This document shows positions 46,946 through 56,130 of a DNA stretch of 64,000 bases, piece after piece (the stretch's first letter is position 1; each line of letters begins with the position of its first letter). The notes under the pieces are model-generated. The model ran no database searches. It had not been told where the DNA came from and was given only the letters and a program-made list of their open reading frames with translations. Source of the DNA: Gallionellales bacterium GWA2_60_18 (GTDB lineage Bacteria > Pseudomonadota > Gammaproteobacteria > Burkholderiales > Gallionellaceae). Both the position numbers and the translations under genes were made by a program. The stretch is taken from positions 26,748 to 90,747 of the forward strand of contig MGWS01000026.1 in the NCBI GenBank assembly GCA_001801105.1, given 5' to 3'.

Positions 46946-48241
46946 GTGAACAAATACCCGCACCTTAAATCACTTATCGCATGGCTACTGTTGGCGCTGT
47001 GGGTGCCGATGGCGGCGCATGCCGATGACGCGTGGACCGTTGCCGGGCCGGACGGGCAGCCGCAGGTGCGCTTGTATTTCTTCTGGTCGCTGACTTGTCC
47101 GCATTGCACTGCCGCCCATCCGTATGTGACGGCGATCCCTGCGGCGCGGCCCTGGGTGGAGTTGCATGAGCACGAGGTCTCGCGCGATGCCGCGAGCGCG
47201 CGCCTGTTCCGCGATATCTTCGAGCGCACTGGCGCGAATCAGCGCGCCGCCGTGCCGGCCTTTGTGTTCTGCGGCGAGCTGCATGTCGGCTGGGGCGGCG
47301 ACGATACTACCGGCGCCGACTTGAGGAGCCGCCTCGATGCCTGCCGCGCGCGGGTGCTGGCCGGTCAGCCGGCGGCGAGTCCGCCTGTGGCGGCGAAGGA
47401 GACGGCGGCGAGCACGCGCATCGATGTCCCGCTACTCGGCACGCTCGATGCGGATACGCTCTCGCTGCCGGTGCTGACGCTGGTGCTGGCCGGGCTGGAT
47501 GCGTTCAATCCCTGCGCCTTTTTCGTGCTGCTGTTCCTGCTGTCGATGATGGCGCACCAGAAGAGCCGCGCGCGCATGCTGCTCATCGGCGGCATCTTCG
47601 TGGCCGTGTCCGGGCTGATGTATTTCGCCTTCATGGCGGCCTGGCTCAACGTGTTCCAGTTGTTCGGCCATCTCGGCTGGGTGACGCTGGCGGCGGGCGC
47701 GCTGGCGGTATTCGTCGGGGCGGTGAACGTGAAGGACTTCTTCTGGTTCGAGCAGGGGCTCACGCTGTCCATCCTGGAATCGAAGAAGCCGGACATCTTC
47801 CGGCGCACGCGCGCCATTCTTGCTGCCGAAAGCATGCCGGCGATGCTGGCGGCCACGGTCTTCCTTGCCATCGCCGCGAACTTCTACGAGCTGTTGTGCA
47901 CGGCGGGATTCCCCATGGTCTATACGCGCCTGCTGACGCTGCAAGACATCTCGCCTTTCGCGCGCCATGCCTGGCTCGCGCTGTACAACCTGATCTATGT
48001 CGTGCCGCTGGCCGCCATCGTCGCGGTGTTCGCCGGCACGCTGGGGGCGCACAAACTCACCGAGCGCGGGGGCAGGTTGCTGAAGCTGATGTCCGGCACG
48101 ATGATGCTGGAGCTGGGCGCGCTGCTGCTGATCGCGCCGGAGCGGGTGAGCCAGATCGGCATCGCCTTCGGCATGCTGGCGCTGGCGCTGCTTGTCACGT
48201 TCATCGCCGCACGGCTGACCCGGCGCGCGGAAACGCCATAG
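46946..48241 (+). CDS. Thioredoxin-fold / CcdA-like membrane protein
   Basis: A 431-residue protein that joins a periplasmic thioredoxin-like domain to a polytopic membrane part. I start at GTG 46946, giving a clean signal peptide (SLIAWLLLALWVPMAAHA); an ATG at 46898 would add 16 residues encoded by repeat DNA. The redox motif is FFWSLTCPHCTAAHP. The membrane half (several spans) has DAFNPCAFFVLLFLLSMM and NFYELLCTAGFPMVYTRL, the paired Cys positions typical of the CcdA/DsbD electron carriers. It probably passes reducing power across the inner membrane to a periplasmic target. Confidence 0.8.
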   Translation: MNKYPHLKSLIAWLLLALWVPMAAHADDAWTVAGPDGQPQVRLYFFWSLTCPHCTAAHPYVTAIPAARPWVELHEHEVSRDAASARLFRDIFERTGANQRAAVPAFVFCGELHVGWGGDDTTGADLRSRLDACRARVLAGQPAASPPVAAKETAASTRIDVPLLGTLDADTLSLPVLTLVLAGLDAFNPCAFFVLLFLLSMMAHQKSRARMLLIGGIFVAVSGLMYFAFMAAWLNVFQLFGHLGWVTLAAGALAVFVGAVNVKDFFWFEQGLTLSILESKKPDIFRRTRAILAAESMPAMLAATVFLAIAANFYELLCTAGFPMVYTRLLTLQDISPFARHAWLALYNLIYVVPLAAIVAVFAGTLGAHKLTERGGRLLKLMSGTMMLELGALLLIAPERVSQIGIAFGMLALALLVTFIAARLTRRAETP

Positions 48242-48344
48242 CGCGTCGCGCGCTGCGGTTGTGCGCTCCCCCGTCTCGCGCTAAAGTGCGGCCACGACAC
48301 GGTGCGGCGGAGCCAACGGATGCGGGAGTGGCCGCATCGCACCT

Positions 48345-48361
48345 CCTCCCGCAGCGGGAGG
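48345..48361. repeat. Palindrome CCTCCCGC/GCGGGAGG
   Basis: A near-perfect 17-base palindrome in the 246-base spacer before the acyl-CoA dehydrogenase gene. A longer version (CCTCTCCCGCAAGCGGGAGAGG) has inserted inside the acyl-CoA ligase gene at 51536. Confidence 0.6.
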
Positions 48362-48487
48362 GTGGCAGCGAAGCTGCCGGGTACCCACCGGCGTACTCCT
48401 TGCGGGTGCAAACGGCTGGCTTCGCCAGTAACGTGTCGGAGGTGCAGCCGTAGTCCATAACAAGATCAAAGACGGGGAGGAACGGGC

Positions 48488-50920
48488 ATGGCGTTAACCA
48501 TTCTGGCGATACTGGCGGCATTCGTTTTGCTCGCATTCTTCCGCGCTTCGCTCACCAGCTGGGTGCTGGCGCTGGTCGTGGCGGTGTTCGCGCTGGCCAG
48601 CCAGAGCCGCATGACCGATGATGCGCTGCTCGTCGTGTCTGCCGCGCTGCTGGCGTTCTTCCTGCTGTTCGCCATTCCCGCCATCCGCCGCGTGCTGGTC
48701 AGCAGCCTCGTCCTCATGGCCTTCCGCAAGGTCATGCCGCAGATATCCGCCACCGAGCAGGAGGCTATCGACGCCGGCACGGTGTGGTGGGACGGCGACC
48801 TGTTCAGCGGCGATCCGGACTGGAACAAGCTGCTGGCGTTTCCCAAGTGTTCGCTGAAACCCGAAGAGCAGGCCTTCCTGGACAATGAAGTCGAGCAGTT
48901 GTGCGCGATGCTGGACGACTGGGACATCACCCACAAACGCGCCGACCTGCCGCCCGCGGTCTGGCAGTTCATCAAGGACAAAGGCTTCTTCGGCATGATC
49001 ATCCCGAAGCGCTACGGCGGGCTGGAATTCTCCGCGCAGGCGCATTCGGCGGTGGTGGCGAAGATCGCCTCGCGCAGCGCCACGGCGGCGGTGACGGTGA
49101 TGGTGCCGAATTCGCTCGGTCCCGCCGAGCTGTTGTTGCACTACGGTACCAACGAACAGAAGAACAATTACCTGCCGCGCCTCGCCAAGGGGCAGGAGGT
49201 GCCGTGCTTCGCGCTGACCGGCCCGTTCGCGGGATCGGACGCGGGCGCGATCCCCGACTACGGCGTGGTGTGCCGCGGCGAATTCAACGGCCAGCCGGAC
49301 GTGCTGGGTATCCGTCTCACTTGGGAGAAGCGCTACATCACGCTGGCGCCGGTCGCCACGCTGCTCGGTCTGGCGTTCAAGCTGCATGACCCGGAGCGTC
49401 TGCTGGGCGGCGAGGTGGAGTGCGGCATCACGCTGGCGCTGATCCCCACCGCTACGCCCGGTGTGCTGGTCGGGCGCCGCCACTTCCCGCTCAATTCCGC
49501 GTTCCTCAACGGCCCGACGCAGGGCGAGGGCGTGTTCATCCCGCTGGACTATGTGATCGGCGGCGCGGCGCGCGTGGGCCAGGGCTGGCGCATGCTGATG
49601 GAGAGCCTGGCGGCGGGGCGTTCGATCTCGCTGCCCGCCAGCAGTGTCGGCGGTATGAAGATGGCGGCGCGCAGCAGCGGCGCCTATGCGCGCGTGCGCA
49701 AGCAGTTCCACCTGCCCATCGGCAGGTTCGAGGGCGTGGAAGAGCCGCTGGCACGCATCGGCGCGCACACCTACATGATCGACGCGGCACGCCGCCTTAC
49801 CGCGCTGGCGGTGGATCTGGGCGAGAAGCCGTCGGTGATCTCCGCCATCGTGAAATATCACGCCACCGAGCGCGGGCGCAGCGTCATCAACGACGCGATG
49901 GACGTGCACGGCGGCAAGGGCATCTGCCTCGGCCCGGACAATTATCTGGGGCGCGCCTATCAGCAGACGCCCATTGGCATCACCGTGGAAGGCGCGAATA
50001 TCCTGACGCGCACGCTGATGATCTTCGGCCAGGGCGCGATCCGCTCCCATCCCTGGGTGCTGAAAGAGATTGCGGCGGCACACGACCAGAATCGCGCCAG
50101 TGCCGCACGCAGCTTCGATGAGGCGCTGGCCGGACACATTGCTTTCGCTATCAGCAACGCGGCGCGCAGCTTCGTGTTCGGCCTGACCGGCGGGCGCGGC
50201 GCGCATGTGCCGCGCGACGGCGAGACGCGCCGTTACTACCGGATGCTGACGCGCTTCTCCGCCGCGTTCGCCCTGAGCGCGGACGTGGCGATGGCGGCGC
50301 TGGGCGGCTCGCTGAAGCGGCACGAGAAAATTTCCGGGCGGCTGGGCGATGTGCTGAGCATGCTGTACCTGTGTTCCGCGACGCTGAAGCGTTTCGAGGA
50401 CGATGGCTGCCCGGTCGAAGACCTGCCGCTGTTGCATTGGGCGATGCAGGATGCCCTGCACCGCATGGAACAGGCGCTGGACGGCGCGATCCGCAATTTC
50501 CCCAACATGCCGGCGCGCTGGCTGCTGCGCGTGTTGATCTTCCCGCTCGGGCTGCGCATGGCACCGCCCTCCGACCGCCTCGGCCACCGGATCGCCACGC
50601 TGCTGATGCAGCCCGGTGGCACACGCGACCGCCTGACTGCCGACATGTATCTGTCACGCGACGAGCAGGATGCGCTGGGCGCGCTGGAATCGGCGCTGTC
50701 GAGCACGCTGGCCTGCGAGCCGTTGCAGGCGAAGCTGGAAGAGGCGCGCAAGGCGGGCAAGCTGAAGGCGATGGACGAACTGGCACGCATCGCCGAAGCG
50801 CGCGACGCGGGCATCATCTCGGCGGAACAGTCGTTGCAATTGCAACGCGACTACGCGCTGCGGCGCAAGGTCATCATGGTGGACGATTTCGCCCCGGCAG
50901 AGCTGGCGGCGGGCAAATGA
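48488..50920 (+). CDS. fadE: Acyl-CoA dehydrogenase, FadE type
   Basis: An 810-residue long-form acyl-CoA dehydrogenase, close to E. coli FadE (814). It performs the first, FAD-dependent step of beta-oxidation. Two hydrophobic N-terminal segments (LTILAILAAFVLLAFFRASL and LLVVSAALLAFFLLFAIPAI) suggest membrane association. The catalytic part shows KGFFGMIIPKRYGGLEFSA, PCFALTGPFAGSDAGAIPD and YVIGGAARVGQGWRMLMESL. The C-terminal domain specific to FadE follows. The start has GGGGAGG at 48474-48480. First gene of the fatty-acid cluster. Confidence 0.93.
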   Translation: MALTILAILAAFVLLAFFRASLTSWVLALVVAVFALASQSRMTDDALLVVSAALLAFFLLFAIPAIRRVLVSSLVLMAFRKVMPQISATEQEAIDAGTVWWDGDLFSGDPDWNKLLAFPKCSLKPEEQAFLDNEVEQLCAMLDDWDITHKRADLPPAVWQFIKDKGFFGMIIPKRYGGLEFSAQAHSAVVAKIASRSATAAVTVMVPNSLGPAELLLHYGTNEQKNNYLPRLAKGQEVPCFALTGPFAGSDAGAIPDYGVVCRGEFNGQPDVLGIRLTWEKRYITLAPVATLLGLAFKLHDPERLLGGEVECGITLALIPTATPGVLVGRRHFPLNSAFLNGPTQGEGVFIPLDYVIGGAARVGQGWRMLMESLAAGRSISLPASSVGGMKMAARSSGAYARVRKQFHLPIGRFEGVEEPLARIGAHTYMIDAARRLTALAVDLGEKPSVISAIVKYHATERGRSVINDAMDVHGGKGICLGPDNYLGRAYQQTPIGITVEGANILTRTLMIFGQGAIRSHPWVLKEIAAAHDQNRASAARSFDEALAGHIAFAISNAARSFVFGLTGGRGAHVPRDGETRRYYRMLTRFSAAFALSADVAMAALGGSLKRHEKISGRLGDVLSMLYLCSATLKRFEDDGCPVEDLPLLHWAMQDALHRMEQALDGAIRNFPNMPARWLLRVLIFPLGLRMAPPSDRLGHRIATLLMQPGGTRDRLTADMYLSRDEQDALGALESALSSTLACEPLQAKLEEARKAGKLKAMDELARIAEARDAGIISAEQSLQLQRDYALRRKVIMVDDFAPAELAAGK

Positions 50921-50925
50921 GCCAC

Positions 50926-50959
50926 GTAGGGTGGGCACGCCTTTTTGTGCCCACCCTAC
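50926..50959. repeat. Palindromic repeat (GTAGGGTGGGCAC family)
   Basis: GTAGGGTGGGCAC and its exact complement GTGCCCACCCTAC flank GCCTTTTT. This is a second copy of the arm found at 40125. It lies between fadE and the ligase gene and may act as an mRNA hairpin. Confidence 0.85.
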
Positions 50960-50997
50960 CGGAATAATTGTTTCATCCAGAGGGAGGGGGGTTAAGG

Positions 50998-52854
50998 ATG
51001 CAACACAGCAACGAGGATGTGATCACCCCGCAACAGGCCGGCACGCTGCATGGCCTGTTCGTGGAGCGCGTGCGCCGTTCGCCGGACAAGACTGCCTACC
51101 GCTTTTTCGAGCGCGACGCATGGCACGACATCACCTGGCGCGAGATGGAGCGCGAGACGGCGCGCTGGCAGGCGGCGCTGGCATCGCTGGGATTGCAGCG
51201 CGGCGACCGCGTCGCCATCATGTTGCGCAACTGCCCGTGCTGGATGCGGGTCGATCAGGCGGCGATGTCGCTGGGGTTGGTGGTGGTGCCGCTATATACC
51301 GTGGATCGCCCGGACAACATCGCCTACATCGTCAACGATGCCGATGTGAAGGTGCTGGTGTTCGAGAGCGCCGAGCAGTGGCAGGCGTTGCGCACCGTGC
51401 GCGACCAGATGGCAGGTATGGTGCGCTTCGTCAGCCTTGACGAGGTGCGCGATGCCGCCGAACCGCGCCTGGTATGCATGCAGGAATTCCTGCCGGAAAA
51501 CGCCGTGTTGCAGCCCTCAATACCCTCTCCTCAATCCTCTCCCGCAAGCGGGAGAGGAAGCGAACGAGAAAAACCTTATTCGATTTCTGCGGACACGCTG
51601 GCGAGCATCATCTATACCTCCGGCACCACCGGCAAGCCCAAGGGCGTGATGCTGAGCCACGCCAACATGCTGATCAACGCGCATGCCTGTCTGGAATTCT
51701 TCCCGGTCAGCCGGGACGACCTGCTGTTGTCGTTCCTGCCGTTGTCGCACACCTTCGAGCGCACTGCCGGTTATTACCTGACGGTGATGGCGGGTGCCAC
51801 GGTCGCGTTCGCGCGCTCCATCCCGCAATTGTCGGAAGACCTGCGCACCATCCACCCGACCCTGCTGATCTCGGTGCCGCGCATCTATGAACGCATCTAC
51901 GGCACGGTGCAGACCGCGCTGCGGGAAAGCACACCGCTCAAGCGCAAGCTGTTCCACTTCACCGTGGAGACCGGCTGGGCGCGCTTCCTGCACCAGCAGG
52001 GGCGCGGCCCGTGGAATGCCTCGTTCCTGCTGTGGCCGCTGCTGCATAAGCTGGTCGCGCAGAAGGTGCTCAACCATCTCGGCGGCAGGTTGCGCGTGGC
52101 ATTGAGCGGCGGCGCGGCATTGCCGCCGGAGATATCGCGCATGTTCATCGGTCTGGGGCTGCCGGTGATACAGGGCTATGGCCTGACCGAGACCAGCCCG
52201 GTGATCAGCGCGAACCGGCTCGACAACAATTATCCGGACAGCGTGGGGCTGCCGATCAGCGGCATCGAGGTGCGCAGGGGAGAGCAGGGCGAACTGCTGG
52301 TGCGGGGTCCGAACGTGATGCTGGGCTACTGGAACAACCCGGCGGCGACGCGCGCGATCATCGACTCCGACGGCTGGCTCAACACCGGCGACGTGGTGCG
52401 CATCTCCGATACCGGGCACATCTACATCACCGGTCGCACCAAGGAGATCATCGTCATGTCGAACGGCGAAAAGGTGCCGCCGCTCGACATGGAACACGCC
52501 ATCCTGCGCGACCCGTTGTTCGATCAGGCGATGCTGATCGGCGAGGCGCGCCCCTATCTGGCCGCGCTGGTGGTGCTCAATCCGGACGAGTGGAAACGCT
52601 TCGCCGCCGAGGTCGGCATCCGCCCGGATATGCCGGAATCGCTGCACGATAGCCGCGTCGAATCCCGCGTGCTGAAGCGCATCGCGCTCAACCTGCGCGA
52701 TTTCCCCGGCTATGCCAACGTGCGCCGCGTGCTGCTGCTGACCGAGCCGTGGAGCGTGGACAACGGCCTGCTGACCCCGACGCTGAAGCTGATGCGTCCC
52801 AAGGTTTATGCCCGCTTTGCGCAAGAGATCGAAGCATTCTATGAGAGGCATTGA
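50998..52854 (+). CDS. fadD: Long-chain acyl-CoA ligase (FadD type)
   Basis: A 618-residue AMP-forming ligase that activates fatty acids to acyl-CoA. The ATG at 50998 follows GTTAAGG; the open frame upstream is repeat DNA. Motifs: IIYTSGTTGKPKGVMLSHAN (ATP loop), YGLTETSPVIS, GWLNTGDVVRISDTG and GRTKEIIVMSNGEKVPP. Residues about 173-190 (PSIPSPQSSPASGRGSER) are encoded by a repeat inserted in frame just before the ATP loop. The C-terminal lid is complete. Its stop overlaps or abuts the thioesterase gene. Confidence 0.92.
   Translation: MQHSNEDVITPQQAGTLHGLFVERVRRSPDKTAYRFFERDAWHDITWREMERETARWQAALASLGLQRGDRVAIMLRNCPCWMRVDQAAMSLGLVVVPLYTVDRPDNIAYIVNDADVKVLVFESAEQWQALRTVRDQMAGMVRFVSLDEVRDAAEPRLVCMQEFLPENAVLQPSIPSPQSSPASGRGSEREKPYSISADTLASIIYTSGTTGKPKGVMLSHANMLINAHACLEFFPVSRDDLLLSFLPLSHTFERTAGYYLTVMAGATVAFARSIPQLSEDLRTIHPTLLISVPRIYERIYGTVQTALRESTPLKRKLFHFTVETGWARFLHQQGRGPWNASFLLWPLLHKLVAQKVLNHLGGRLRVALSGGAALPPEISRMFIGLGLPVIQGYGLTETSPVISANRLDNNYPDSVGLPISGIEVRRGEQGELLVRGPNVMLGYWNNPAATRAIIDSDGWLNTGDVVRISDTGHIYITGRTKEIIVMSNGEKVPPLDMEHAILRDPLFDQAMLIGEARPYLAALVVLNPDEWKRFAAEVGIRPDMPESLHDSRVESRVLKRIALNLRDFPGYANVRRVLLLTEPWSVDNGLLTPTLKLMRPKVYARFAQEIEAFYERH
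51526..51580. repeat. REP-like insertion inside fadD-like gene
   Basis: CCTCTCCCGCAAGCGGGAGAGG (51536-51557, given in two parts CCTCTCCCGCA and AGCGGGAGAGG) is a perfect hairpin within the coding sequence. It translates to a Ser/Pro/Gly-rich linker unlike family sequence. Edges are approximate. Confidence 0.75.
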
Positions 52855-52858
52855 AGGA

Positions 52859-53266
52859 ATGGATAAGGATAAGCCGATAACGACCACACTGCCGCAGCGC
52901 CAGCCGACCCTGCGCGTGGTGGCGATGCCGTCCGACTGCAATTTCGGCGGCGACGTGTTCGGCGGCTGGATCATGGGGCAGGTGGACATCGCCGGCTGCA
53001 TCCCGGCGCTGCACCGCGCCAGGGGCAAGGTGGTGACGGTGGCGGTTAACTCGTTCGTGTTCAAGCAACCGTTGTTCATGGGCGACATCGTGAGTTTCTA
53101 TGCGACCATCGTCAAGGTAGGGCGCACCTCGATCACCGTCAATGTCGAGGTGTATGCGCAGCGCGACCCGGCTGAGCCGACCTGCGTCAAAGTGACGGAG
53201 GCGACGCTGACCTATGTGGCGGTGGACGACGACCGCAAGCCGCGTGTGGTGCCGCAAGAAGGGTAA
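52859..53266 (+). CDS. Acyl-CoA thioesterase (YciA type)
   Basis: A 135-residue hot-dog-fold thioesterase that hydrolyses acyl-CoA. The motif NFGGDVFGGWIMGQVDIAG supplies the active-site Asp, followed by VVTVAVNSFVFKQPLFMGD. The ATG at 52859 sits directly after AAGGA, too close for ideal spacing, so the ATG at 52841 overlapping the ligase gene is a fair alternative. It probably recycles CoA within the fatty-acid cluster. Confidence 0.85.
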   Translation: MDKDKPITTTLPQRQPTLRVVAMPSDCNFGGDVFGGWIMGQVDIAGCIPALHRARGKVVTVAVNSFVFKQPLFMGDIVSFYATIVKVGRTSITVNVEVYAQRDPAEPTCVKVTEATLTYVAVDDDRKPRVVPQEG

Positions 53267-53267
53267 T

Positions 53268-53297
53268 GGGAGCGCCGACGTCCTCGTCGGCGCTCCC
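53268..53297. repeat. Perfect 13-bp-stem palindrome
   Basis: GGGAGCGCCGACG (53268-53280) and its complement (53285-53297) flank TCCT. It sits at the thioesterase stop, before the hydroxyacyl-CoA dehydrogenase gene. It could end or stabilise the transcript between them. Confidence 0.85.
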
Positions 53298-53340
53298 GGT
53301 CGCACTGCAAGTTGAAATCTTCCGGGTTTATGGAGCCGTT

Positions 53341-55935
53341 ATGAACGCAAATTTTCAGATCCGCAAAGTCGCCGTGCTCGGCGCAGGGGTGATGGGCGCG
53401 CAGATTGCCGCGCATCTGGTCAACGCCAATGTCGAGACACTGTTATTTGAATTGCCCGCCAAAGAAGGCGACCCGAATGGCAACGTGTGCAAGGCGCTGG
53501 ACAACCTGAAGAAGCTTGACCCTGCGCCCGCCGCATCGCCCGCGAAGATCACCTTCATCCAGCCCGCCAACTATGAACAGCATCTGGAAAAACTGCGCGA
53601 ATGCGACCTGATCATCGAGGCCATCGCCGAGCGCATGGACTGGAAGTCCGACCTGTATCGCAAGGTCGCGCCGTTCGTGGGCAAACACGCCATCTTCGCC
53701 AGCAACACCTCCGGCCTGTCCATCAACAAACTGGCCGAAGCCTTTCCGGAGAATCTGCGCCACCGCTTCTGCGGCATCCACTTCTTCAACCCGCCGCGCT
53801 ACATGCATCTGGTCGAGCTGATCCCGTGCGCAGCGACCGAAGCGCCGCTGCTCGATCAGCTCGAAACCTTCCTCGTCTCCACGCTGGGCAAGGGCGTGGT
53901 GCGCGCCAAGGACACGCCCAACTTCGTCGCCAACCGCATCGGCGTGTTCTCCATGCTCGCCACCAAACACCACGCGGCGGCATACAACCTCGGCTTCGAT
54001 CTGGTGGACGCGCTCACCGGGCGCTACCTCGGTCGCCCCAAGAGCGCGACGTTCCGCACGCTGGACGTGGTCGGCCTCGATGTGTTCGCGCACGTGGTCA
54101 ACACCATGCGCGAGAACCTCACCGACGACCCGTGGCATCAACACTTTGAGCTGCCGAGCTGGTTCAACTACCTCGTCGACCAGGGTTCGCTGGGGCAGAA
54201 GACCAAACGCGGCATCTACCAGAAAATCGGCAAGGACATCCACGTCCTCGACCTGCACAGCAAGGAATACCGCCTGTCCGAGGCCAAGGTGGATGATGGC
54301 GTGAAAGACATCCTGCGCGAACGCGACTGGTCAAAAAAACTCGCCGGGCTGCACGCCAGCCAGCATCCGCAGGCGCAATTCCTGTGGGCGGTGTTCCGCG
54401 ACGTGTTCCACTACTGCGCGCTGCAACTCGAACACATCGCCGACAACGCGCGCGACCTCGACCTCGCCGTGCGCTGGGGCTTCGGCTGGGACAACGGCCC
54501 GTTCGAGATATGGCAGGCGGCAGGCTGGCAGCAAGTCGCGGGCTGGATCACCGCCGACATCGCCGCCGGCAAGGCGATGGCGGACACGCCGCTGCCCGCC
54601 TGGGTCACCGACCCTGATCGCATCGGAGTCCACACCGCGCAGGGCTCCTTCGCCCCAGCACTTCAAATCCCCCCCAACCCCCCTTCGTCGAAGGGGGGAG
54701 TGGAAGATCAAAGCGTAGATGATTTGAACCCCCCTTTGCAAAAGGGGGGCAGGGGGGATTTGGGGTGTTATCAACCCCGCTCCACTCTTCCCGTCTACCA
54801 CCGCCAACTCTTCCCCGATGCCCTGCTCGGCGAACAACGCCACTACGGCGAAACGGTATTCGAAAACGACGCCATCCGCATGTGGCACATGGGCGACGGC
54901 ATCGCCATCCTCAGCTTCAAAACCAAGATGCACACCATCAGCAACGAGGTGCTGGACGGCATCCTGCGCGCGGTGGACGAGGCCGAGGCACACTTCAGCG
55001 CGCTCATCCTGTGGCAGAGCGAGCCGCCGTTCTCGGCGGGTGCGGACCTGCTGCAAGCGATGCAGGGCATGCAGGAAGATGCCTCCTCCGGCCTGCTGGA
55101 CAAGCTCAAGGGCGCGGTGACGCGCGTCAAATACACCGTCGCGGGCGGCGGCGGGCTGGGCGACGTGTTCAACGCCGCCACCGGCAACGTGCCGCACGTC
55201 GAAGCCGTGGTCGCCAAGTTCCAGCAGGTGTCGCAACGCCTGCGCTACGCACAGGTGCCCACCATCGCCGCCGTGGATGGCCTCGCACTCGGCGGCGGCT
55301 GCGAATTTTCCATCCATTGTTCGAGGGTGGTCGCCACGCTGGAAACCTACATCGGCCTGGTCGAAGTCGGCGTCGGCCTGCTGCCCGCCGGCGGCGGCTG
55401 CAAGGAGATGGCAATGCGCGCCGCCGCCGAGGCGCAACGCTTCGCCAACGACAACCGCGTGGACGTGTTCCCCTTCCTGCGCAAATATTTCCAGCAGATC
55501 GCCATGGGCGAAGTCGCCAAGAGCGCCGAACTGGCAAGAGAGATGGGCTACCTCAGACCGTCCGACCGCATTGTGATGAATAAATTCGAGTTGCTGCACG
55601 TGGCGAAGGAAGAAGCCAAAGCCCTCAACGCCACCGCCTACCGTCCGCCGCTGCACCCGCACCGCATCGCCGTCGCCGGTCGCACCGGCATCGCCACCCT
55701 CAAGGCCGCGATGATCAACATGCGCGAAGGCGGCTTCATCTCCGAACACGACTACGACATCGGCTGCCGCATCGCCGAAACGATGTGCGGCGGCGACGTG
55801 GACGCGGGCAGCCTGGTGGACGAAGAATGGCTGCTCGATCTGGAACGGCGCAACTTCATGGAGCTGCTGGCGACCGAGAAGACGCAGGCGCGGATTGAGC
55901 ATATGCTGAAGAATGGGAAGCCGTTGCGGAATTGA
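53341..55935 (+). CDS. 3-hydroxyacyl-CoA dehydrogenase / enoyl-CoA hydratase
   Basis: An 864-residue bifunctional beta-oxidation enzyme (FadN/FadB-like). The dehydrogenase comes first: VAVLGAGVMGAQIAAHL (NAD fold), IFASNTSGLSINKLAE and the GIHFFNPPRYMHLVELIP motif with catalytic His. The hydratase/isomerase part is C-terminal, with LILWQSEPPFSAGADL and AAVDGLALGGGCEF. This order is the reverse of E. coli FadB. ATG 53341 starts the Rossmann fold; the frame before it is repeat DNA. An insertion (54664-54762) places a repeat-encoded linker between the domains. Partner thiolase is at 58501. Confidence 0.92.
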   Translation: MNANFQIRKVAVLGAGVMGAQIAAHLVNANVETLLFELPAKEGDPNGNVCKALDNLKKLDPAPAASPAKITFIQPANYEQHLEKLRECDLIIEAIAERMDWKSDLYRKVAPFVGKHAIFASNTSGLSINKLAEAFPENLRHRFCGIHFFNPPRYMHLVELIPCAATEAPLLDQLETFLVSTLGKGVVRAKDTPNFVANRIGVFSMLATKHHAAAYNLGFDLVDALTGRYLGRPKSATFRTLDVVGLDVFAHVVNTMRENLTDDPWHQHFELPSWFNYLVDQGSLGQKTKRGIYQKIGKDIHVLDLHSKEYRLSEAKVDDGVKDILRERDWSKKLAGLHASQHPQAQFLWAVFRDVFHYCALQLEHIADNARDLDLAVRWGFGWDNGPFEIWQAAGWQQVAGWITADIAAGKAMADTPLPAWVTDPDRIGVHTAQGSFAPALQIPPNPPSSKGGVEDQSVDDLNPPLQKGGRGDLGCYQPRSTLPVYHRQLFPDALLGEQRHYGETVFENDAIRMWHMGDGIAILSFKTKMHTISNEVLDGILRAVDEAEAHFSALILWQSEPPFSAGADLLQAMQGMQEDASSGLLDKLKGAVTRVKYTVAGGGGLGDVFNAATGNVPHVEAVVAKFQQVSQRLRYAQVPTIAAVDGLALGGGCEFSIHCSRVVATLETYIGLVEVGVGLLPAGGGCKEMAMRAAAEAQRFANDNRVDVFPFLRKYFQQIAMGEVAKSAELAREMGYLRPSDRIVMNKFELLHVAKEEAKALNATAYRPPLHPHRIAVAGRTGIATLKAAMINMREGGFISEHDYDIGCRIAETMCGGDVDAGSLVDEEWLLDLERRNFMELLATEKTQARIEHMLKNGKPLRN
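54664..54762. repeat. 99-bp repeat element inserted in frame
   Basis: CAAATCCCCCC at the left edge and GGGGGGATTTG at the right edge are inverted repeats; two inner hairpins of C/G runs lie between. The span is 99 bases, a multiple of three, so the frame is kept. It encodes QIPPNPPSSKGG and NPPLQKGGRGD peptides, a hallmark of this widespread repeat. Confidence 0.85.
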
Positions 55936-55944
55936 AATACTTTT

Positions 55945-55989
55945 GTAGGTCGGGTTGCGGTGCAAAAAAACGCGCCTAACCCGACTTGC
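55945..55989. repeat. REP-like palindrome GTCGGGTT/AACCCGAC
   Basis: GTCGGGTT near 55949 and AACCCGAC near 55978 form the arms of a stem. It lies 10 bases after the dehydrogenase stop and just before the MITE. It probably serves as a transcription end or mRNA hairpin. Confidence 0.7.
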
Positions 55990-55997
55990 AGGACTAA

Positions 55998-56108
55998 GGA
56001 AGGTCTGATTAAGTCCGTCACACCGGCGAAGGCCGGTGTCCAGTTTATTGAAAACACTGGATTCCGGCCTTCGCCGGAATGACGAATGAGGACTTAATCA
56101 GACCTTCC
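55998..56108. mobile_element. 111-bp MITE with TIRs and target duplication
   Basis: Nineteen-base terminal inverted repeats, GGAAGGTCTGATTAAGTCC at 55998-56016 and its exact complement at 56090-56108, are flanked on both sides by CTAA (55994-55997 and 56109-56112), a four-base target duplication. The inside is itself nearly palindromic, with CCGGCGAAGGCCGG and TTCCGGCCTTCGCCGGAA hairpins. There is no coding capacity. It would be moved by a transposase elsewhere in the genome. Confidence 0.88.
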
Positions 56109-56130
56109 CTAACACTATCAAAAGGACATC

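Noticed and set aside
48494..50587. 697-residue minus-strand ORF opposite the acyl-CoA dehydrogenase
   Set aside because: Shadow frame of a clear FadE homologue; His/Arg/Gln-rich, no recognisable domain.
54331..55965. 544-residue minus-strand ORF
   Set aside because: Shadow of the dehydrogenase/hydratase gene with no motif of its own.
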